DNA from: Nitrosomonadales bacterium
Lineage (GTDB): Bacteria; Pseudomonadota; Gammaproteobacteria; Burkholderiales; Gallionellaceae
DNA: 64,000 nt
Reading direction: 5' to 3'
Assembly: GCA_023259055.1 (NCBI GenBank)
Contig: JAHFQZ010000002.1
Location: forward strand, 186,001 to 250,000
Positions 58,987-64,000 of the stretch are shown here, in pieces; the first letter of the stretch is position 1, and each line of letters begins with the position of its first letter. The position numbers and the translations under genes are program-made. Under the pieces are notes generated by a model. The model had not been told where the DNA came from. It saw only the letters and a program-made list of their open reading frames with translations, and searched no databases.

Positions 58987-60087
58987 ATGCTTAAGGTAAA
59001 TTTTGATATTCCGCTAGATTTTTTGAGTGCCTCGGCACCACCCCTGATAGGTGTAGATATCAGTTCGTCTTCCGTCAAGATGGTCGAGTTGAGTCAGTCT
59101 TCCAAAAAAGATAGCTACATTGTCGAGCGTTATGCGATCGAGCTGCTTCCCAAAGACGCCATCACTGATGGCAACATTAATAATCTTGATGCTGTTTCGG
59201 AAACTATGCAGCGTGCCTGGAAGCGAATGGGGACGCGCATCAAGAATATAAGCCTTGCTTTACCTGCAGCCGCAGTCATTACCAAAAAAATTCTTTTGCC
59301 CGCTGGTATGCGCGAAGAAGATCTTGAGAGTCAAGTCGAATCCGAAGCCAATCAATATATTCCATTTGCGCTGGAAGAAGTGAATCTGGACTTCCAGGTG
59401 ATCGGCCCCTCACCTGACAATCCCGAAGAATTGGAAGTATTGTTGGCGGCCTCCCGTAAAGCTAACGTCGAGGATCGTGTTGCGGCTGCTCAGTTGTCAG
59501 GTCTTAAAACCGTGGTTATGGATGTTGAACCTTACGCGGCCGAGATAGCGTTCGAGCAGATTAGCAATCAGCTGCCTGAAGGTGCGGTGGACAAGTGTGT
59601 TGCACTGATCGACATAGGTGCCAGCGTTATGAATGTCAATGTGTTGCGCAACGGGCAATCGGTATATTCGCGGGATCAGCAGGTGGGAGGCAACCAGTTG
59701 ACCGAGCAGATTCAAAGTGTGTTTGGTTTGTCTGCTGAAGAGGCTGAGTCAGCCAAGCGCACTGGAGGACTGCCGGATAATTACGAGAGCGATGTATTGT
59801 CGCCCTTTCGTGAAAATGTAGTTACGGAGATTGCTCGGGCCTTACAATTTTTCTTCACCTCGACGCAATACCATGAGGTTGACTACATTGTTCTTGCGGG
59901 TGGATGTGCTGCATTGCCAGGACTGGATGATGCGGTGGCAACCCGAACCCAGGTTAGCACCATGGTGGCAAACCCGTTTGCCCTTATGACATTGTCGAGT
60001 CGCATTAAACCGCGGCAATTGCAAGCTGATGCACCATCTTTGATAATCGCTTGCGGTCTTGCAATGCGGAGGTTTGACCCAACATGA
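58987..60087 (+). CDS. pilM: Type IV pilus inner-membrane platform protein PilM (actin-like)
   Basis: Cytoplasmic actin-like ATPase-fold protein that binds the N-terminus of PilN. It has 366 residues. Nucleotide-fold segments LIGVDISSSSVKMVELSQ, VALIDIGASVMNVNVLRNG and IVLAGGCAALPGLDDAV are visible. It has no membrane helix. It begins the pilMNOPQ operon; the stop overlaps the pilN start (ATGATG). An extra N-terminal 15 residues precede the usual start. Confidence 0.93.
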   Translation: MLKVNFDIPLDFLSASAPPLIGVDISSSSVKMVELSQSSKKDSYIVERYAIELLPKDAITDGNINNLDAVSETMQRAWKRMGTRIKNISLALPAAAVITKKILLPAGMREEDLESQVESEANQYIPFALEEVNLDFQVIGPSPDNPEELEVLLAASRKANVEDRVAAAQLSGLKTVVMDVEPYAAEIAFEQISNQLPEGAVDKCVALIDIGASVMNVNVLRNGQSVYSRDQQVGGNQLTEQIQSVFGLSAEEAESAKRTGGLPDNYESDVLSPFRENVVTEIARALQFFFTSTQYHEVDYIVLAGGCAALPGLDDAVATRTQVSTMVANPFALMTLSSRIKPRQLQADAPSLIIACGLAMRRFDPT

Positions 60088-60674
60088 TGCGCATAAACTT
60101 ATTGCCGCATCGTGCAGAAAAGCGGCGCGCTCGCCAGGTTCAGTTTATTGCGTTAAGTGTGATTTCAGTGCTGCTGGGCGTACTGCTGATGGGATTAGTG
60201 CAGGGGTGGATTAGTACCAAAATATCTTATCAGGAAAGACGCAATGCATTCCTCAAGGAGGAAATAACAAAACTGGACACTCAAATAGCAGAAATCAAAA
60301 AACTGCGCGAAGAAACGCAAGCATTGCTGGAACGCAAAAACACGGTAGAAAAATTGCAAAGCGATCGTTCCGATGTGGTGCATTTGCTTGATCAAATGTT
60401 GCGCATTCTGCCGGATGGTGTGTACCTCAAATCGCTCAAGCAGACTGAAAACAGAGTTAATCTGGTTGGTTATGCTCAGTCGAATGCGCGCGTCTCTACA
60501 TTAATGCGTGCGATTGAAGATTCGCCTTGGCTTGAATCTCCAGAGTTGGTTGTAGTAAGTTCCGCCAGAGTGGGCAATGCCAGAATTAGCGAGTTTACCT
60601 TGAACTTCAAATTGACCAAACAACAGGCGGCGGTAAATGCTTTACCCGCCAAACCTGTTGGCGCAAAGAATTAG
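60084..60674 (+). CDS. pilN: Type IV pilus alignment protein PilN
   Basis: Bitopic inner-membrane protein of the alignment subcomplex. It has 196 residues. The N-terminal MMRINLLPHRAEKR matches the conserved INLLP motif that docks in PilM. One membrane helix lies at about 20-40 and a periplasmic coiled-coil plus ferredoxin-like domain follows (LDQMLRILPDGVYLKSLKQ). It overlaps pilM and precedes pilO by eight bases. Confidence 0.93.
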   Translation: MMRINLLPHRAEKRRARQVQFIALSVISVLLGVLLMGLVQGWISTKISYQERRNAFLKEEITKLDTQIAEIKKLREETQALLERKNTVEKLQSDRSDVVHLLDQMLRILPDGVYLKSLKQTENRVNLVGYAQSNARVSTLMRAIEDSPWLESPELVVVSSARVGNARISEFTLNFKLTKQQAAVNALPAKPVGAKN

Positions 60675-60682
60675 GTGCCACG

Positions 60683-61402
60683 ATGAATCTGGATAACCTG
60701 AAAAAATATTTTGCAGACCTGAAGAATTTAAATCCGAAAACTCCCGGTGCTTGGCCTTGGTCGGTAAAAATTCTTGCATTCATATCGATGTTTGCAGTAG
60801 TGGTTGCGGCAGGCGCATGGTTTGTCTGGGAACCTCAGTTGGATGCGCTGAGTAAAATCGAACAAGATGAAAAAACCTTAAAGGATGCTTTTCTGGTTAA
60901 AAAGAAGCAGGCGATCAACCTTGACCTGATCAAGAAACAGCTTACTGAAACCCAGGAATCATTTGGCGCTTTGCTCAAACAACTGCCGAGCAAATCGGAA
61001 ATGGATGCGCTGTTGACGGATATTAACCAGGCCGGGTTGGGGCGTGGGCTGCAGTTCGAATTATTCAGGCCCGGCGCTGAATCGAAGAAGGGCGCATTCG
61101 CCGAACAACCGATCACGATTAAAGTATCTGGCAATTACGATGATATAGGCAAATTTGCCAGCGATATTGCGATGTTGCCACGTATTGTCACGCTTAATGA
61201 TATTTCGATAGTCATTTCTGGCGGTGCCCAAGTCACGACTGGAGGCGCTCAGTCTGTTGTTGTCCTGGCTATGGATGCCACAGCGAAAACTTTTCGCTAC
61301 CTTGATACTGCAGAAGTGGCAGAGCAAAAGAAGAAGGACGCGCCGCCAGTTGTCACACCAGCAGCTCCGGCGAAGCCGGTCGGACATGGGGGAGGGGGTT
61401 GA
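60683..61402 (+). CDS. pilO: Type IV pilus alignment protein PilO
   Basis: Partner of PilN in the alignment subcomplex. It has 239 residues with one membrane helix at about 28-48 (KILAFISMFAVVVAAGAWFV), a coiled coil and a PilO domain containing LLKQLPSKSEMDALLTDI and the conserved GLGRGLQFELFRPG segment. The C-terminal tail is rich in Ala/Pro/Lys and ends in GHGGGG. The stop overlaps the pilP start by one base. Confidence 0.93.
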   Translation: MNLDNLKKYFADLKNLNPKTPGAWPWSVKILAFISMFAVVVAAGAWFVWEPQLDALSKIEQDEKTLKDAFLVKKKQAINLDLIKKQLTETQESFGALLKQLPSKSEMDALLTDINQAGLGRGLQFELFRPGAESKKGAFAEQPITIKVSGNYDDIGKFASDIAMLPRIVTLNDISIVISGGAQVTTGGAQSVVVLAMDATAKTFRYLDTAEVAEQKKKDAPPVVTPAAPAKPVGHGGGG

Positions 61403-61914
61403 TGAAGCTAATAATCTACCTTGTGCTCGCTTCAATGCTGCTGACGGGTTGTGGCGGCGAAGAACTCCGGGATTTGCATGATTTCGTCAAGAATGCAGGT
61501 GCGGATATGCGCGGTAAAATAGAGCCTCCTCCAGAGGTGAAGCCATACGAGCCTTTTCCCTACAACAATGAAAAAAATTTGCCCGATCCGTTCAAGCCGC
61601 GCAAACTAGAGTCGCATTCTGGAGATGTTGCAGGAATAAATCAGCCGGATGCTGATCGACCGAAGGAGGCTTTGGAGGAATTTCCACTTGAAGGTCTCAA
61701 AATGGTTGGGTACCTTTACCAAAATAAAGTTGGTTATGCGGTGATTCGAGCTCCCGATGGCAAGTTGCATCGGGTTAAAGCCGGTAACCATATTGGTTTG
61801 AATTTTGGATTGATAAAGGAAGTGAATGATACGTCTGTAATAATTAAAGAAATGGTGCAAGAAAGCACCGGTGACTGGACTGAGCGCATGAGCAGCCTGC
61901 AATTACTTGAATAA
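61402..61914 (+). CDS. pilP: Type IV pilus lipoprotein PilP
   Basis: Periplasmic lipoprotein linking PilN/PilO to the PilQ secretin. It has 170 residues from the ATG at 61402; a TTG one codon earlier is possible. The lipobox LLTGCGG puts the lipidated Cys at about residue 16. The conserved C-terminal domain is LEGLKMVGYLYQNKVGYAVI to the end. It is followed by pilQ after 15 bases. Confidence 0.93.
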   Translation: MKLIIYLVLASMLLTGCGGEELRDLHDFVKNAGADMRGKIEPPPEVKPYEPFPYNNEKNLPDPFKPRKLESHSGDVAGINQPDADRPKEALEEFPLEGLKMVGYLYQNKVGYAVIRAPDGKLHRVKAGNHIGLNFGLIKEVNDTSVIIKEMVQESTGDWTERMSSLQLLE

Positions 61915-61929
61915 TTTGGGAGCAAAATT

Positions 61930-64000
61930 ATGAGACAGCTTAATAACGTGGTCAAAGGCATGGCTCAATTGCTGGGCATTTTCATTGCATTCGGCACATT
62001 ATGCGTGGAGGCGCAGGCTGACGTACAGAATAGTATTACCGCGCTGAGTGTTAGCAGTGCAGGTGGCGGAAATACAATTGTAAAGGTCGAATTAGCACAG
62101 CCACTGGACAATCCGCCAACAGTGTTTACCATCCTTACACCGCCACGTATCGCGTTTGATTTTCCCAATACTGCAAACGGTTCGGGTAAAGCGGTTCAGA
62201 ATTTCACCGAAGGAAACTTGCGTAGTGCCAACATCGTTCAGGCTGGTAACCGTACACGCATGGTAGTCAACCTCAATCAAATGACGACCTATGACACCAA
62301 AATTGACGGCAATAATCTGCTGATTACTTTGCATGGAAAACCAGCAGATTTGGCAACCGCCAGCACGACCTCCCGTTTTGTAGAAGCCAAAAAGGACGCG
62401 CAAAAACATTCATTGCGCGATATTGATTTTCGCCGGGGTAAAAATGGCGAGGGGCGCATTCAAGTTGATCTTTCCGATTCAGGTGTTGGAATTGACATTC
62501 GGCAACAAGGCACTACGTTGATAGTTGAATTCCTCAAAACCGATCTGCCCCGTAATTTGCAGCGCAAACTGGACGTGGTCGATTTTTCAACTCCTGTGCA
62601 AGGTATTGACACTTTTGTGCAGGGCGACAACGTGCGTATGGTGATTGAGCCAAAGGGGTCGTGGGAACACGCCGCATATCAAACCGACAACAAATTCATC
62701 GTCGAGGTGAAGCCGGTCATTGTGAAAGTCGATGAGTCTGGCAAAGCCAAAAAAGCCGGTTATGTAGGCGAGAAACTGACGCTTAATTTCCAACAGATTG
62801 ATGTTCGTGAAGCATTGAATGTGATTGCCGATTTCACCGAAACGAACATGGTAATCAGTGATACGGTGAAGGGAAATATTACCTTGCGTCTGAAAGATGT
62901 GCCTTGGGATCAGGCTTTTGACATTATTTTGCAGAGTCGCGGTTTGGACATGCGCAAAAATGGCAATGTGATTCAAGTCGCTCCACGCGATGAAATAGCA
63001 GCCAAGGAAAAAATCGAATTAACCTCGCATCAGGAAATTGCCGAGTTGGAAGAAATGCACACCGAGAGCTTTATGATAAGTTATCAGAAAGCCGATGCAG
63101 TTGCTACGCTCCTGTCCAGTGACAAACAACGTATTCTTTCCAAACGCGGCAGCGCGGTGGTGGACATGCGCACTAACACCTTGTTTGTTCAAGATACACC
63201 CTCGCATCTTGAAGAGGCTCGCAAGCTGATCAAGCAAATTGATGTGCCAATTCGCCAAGTGATGATTGAAGCGCGCGTGGTTGAGGCATCGGACAAGTTC
63301 GGCAAGAATTTGGGCGTAAGGCTCGGATACAATGCAAACAACGTATGGCAAGTGTCAAAGAATTATGGAGTAAATGGAAATATTGGCTCAAATCAAGCAA
63401 CATTGGCAGGCGACATTGTTCCGACGACCATGCCTGCCAACACACCCAATGTTAACTTGCCATCAGCGGGTACTGCCGGTACATTTTCCATGCTGCTATT
63501 CGACAAATCGTTGAGCAAGTTGTTGTCAATTGAGTTAAGTGCTTTAGAGACTGACAGCAAGGGTAAGGTTATCTCAAGCCCGCGCGTTGTGACATCCGAC
63601 AAGACACAAGCCATGATTGAAGCGGGTACCGAGGTGCCGTATCAACAGGCTTCCAGCAGTGGCGCCACGAATGTGTCCTTTAAAAAGGCGACTCTAAATT
63701 TGTCCGTTACACCGCAAATTACCCCGGATGACAATATCATCATGGATATTGCCGTCAATAAAGACTCCGTCGGCACATTGTACGCAGGGGTTCCCAGCAT
63801 AGACACCAACAAGGTCAAGACGCAGGTGCTGGTGGAAAATGGCGGAACGGTGGTAATCGGCGGGGTATACAGTCAGGTAGAAAGTATGGGTGTGGACAAA
63901 GTGCCGTTTTTTGGAGATATCCCAGTGCTGGGCTACCTTTTTAGAAGATCTGCCAAAGTAGAAAACAAGAACGAATTGCTGGTTTTTATTACTCCAAAAA
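61930..64000 (+). CDS. pilQ: Type IV pilus secretin PilQ (3' end outside window)
   Basis: Outer-membrane pore for the pilus. About 690 codons are present, open to the right edge. The signal peptide is about 1-34 (FIAFGTLCVEAQA), followed by AMIN-type domains (about 38-260), an N0 domain (LTLNFQQIDVREALNVIADF), an N1-type domain, and the secretin domain with MRTNTLFVQDTPSHLEEAR, VISSPRVVTSDKTQAMIEAG and VPFFGDIPVLGYLFRRSAK near the end. Only a few C-terminal residues are likely missing. Confidence 0.95.
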   Translation, partial: MRQLNNVVKGMAQLLGIFIAFGTLCVEAQADVQNSITALSVSSAGGGNTIVKVELAQPLDNPPTVFTILTPPRIAFDFPNTANGSGKAVQNFTEGNLRSANIVQAGNRTRMVVNLNQMTTYDTKIDGNNLLITLHGKPADLATASTTSRFVEAKKDAQKHSLRDIDFRRGKNGEGRIQVDLSDSGVGIDIRQQGTTLIVEFLKTDLPRNLQRKLDVVDFSTPVQGIDTFVQGDNVRMVIEPKGSWEHAAYQTDNKFIVEVKPVIVKVDESGKAKKAGYVGEKLTLNFQQIDVREALNVIADFTETNMVISDTVKGNITLRLKDVPWDQAFDIILQSRGLDMRKNGNVIQVAPRDEIAAKEKIELTSHQEIAELEEMHTESFMISYQKADAVATLLSSDKQRILSKRGSAVVDMRTNTLFVQDTPSHLEEARKLIKQIDVPIRQVMIEARVVEASDKFGKNLGVRLGYNANNVWQVSKNYGVNGNIGSNQATLAGDIVPTTMPANTPNVNLPSAGTAGTFSMLLFDKSLSKLLSIELSALETDSKGKVISSPRVVTSDKTQAMIEAGTEVPYQQASSSGATNVSFKKATLNLSVTPQITPDDNIIMDIAVNKDSVGTLYAGVPSIDTNKVKTQVLVENGGTVVIGGVYSQVESMGVDKVPFFGDIPVLGYLFRRSAKVENKNELLVFITPK

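Overview
The window is one continuous stretch of proteobacterial chromosome, most likely from a betaproteobacterium of the Nitrosomonadales/Gallionellaceae type. This is inferred from gene order and protein style: PBP1a divergent from pilMNOPQ, lptD-surA-pdxA-ksgA beside amgK-murU-pepP, engB next to hemB, pyrB followed by a non-catalytic pyrC', and the ubiUVT set. No rRNA, tRNA or CRISPR array was seen. GC content looks moderate, with a visibly AT-richer island at about 40.2-41.5 kb.

Region 1 (1-26.3 kb) is a signalling supercluster. After the 3' end of trkH comes a complete Pil-Chp (type IV pilus chemosensory) set: pilG, pilH, pilI, pilJ and a giant pilL/chpA hybrid kinase of 1917 residues. 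A second, diverged set of the same order follows directly (two response regulators, CheW-like, MCP, CheA hybrid of 958 residues). A membrane protein carrying a CheZ-type D-x3-Q phosphatase motif comes next, then a chemotaxis set cheY-cheA-cheW-MCP(NIT)-cheR-cheD-cheB. Three CheA-class kinases, three MCPs and at least five free receivers are thus encoded in 25 kb. Several of the proteins contain fresh-looking internal repeats.

Region 2 (26.3-33.1 kb) is housekeeping: yqgE, ruvX, pyrB and pyrC' (overlapping or abutting), prlC, a DUF4124-glutaredoxin-like envelope protein and xth. Region 3 (33.2-40.2 kb) is an anaerobic-metabolism block: a YhcC-type radical SAM protein, ubiU-ubiV-ubiT (O2-independent ubiquinone synthesis) and a class III ribonucleotide reductase whose glycyl-radical tail is a separate 60-codon gene, followed by nrdG. 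A promoter with two NrdR boxes precedes nrdD.

Region 4 (40.3-41.45 kb, minus strand) is a small AT-rich two-gene module of unknown function: a two-helix membrane protein with a GAF-like C-terminal region, overlapping a 60-residue protein. It is the best candidate here for an undescribed accessory system.

Region 5 (41.5-58.8 kb) covers the envelope and cofactors: pepP, murU and amgK (minus; muropeptide recycling), lptD, surA, pdxA, ksgA, gloA (minus), thiD-thiE-hemL-engB, a structured leader or small RNA, hemB, then on the minus strand a pirin-like protein, a nucleotidyltransferase-like protein and PBP1a. Region 6 (59.0-64.0 kb) is pilMNOPQ, with pilQ running off the window. The pilus assembly genes at this end and the two Pil-Chp sets at the other suggest a pilus-motile, facultatively anaerobic or microaerophilic cell with an unusually large chemosensory repertoire.
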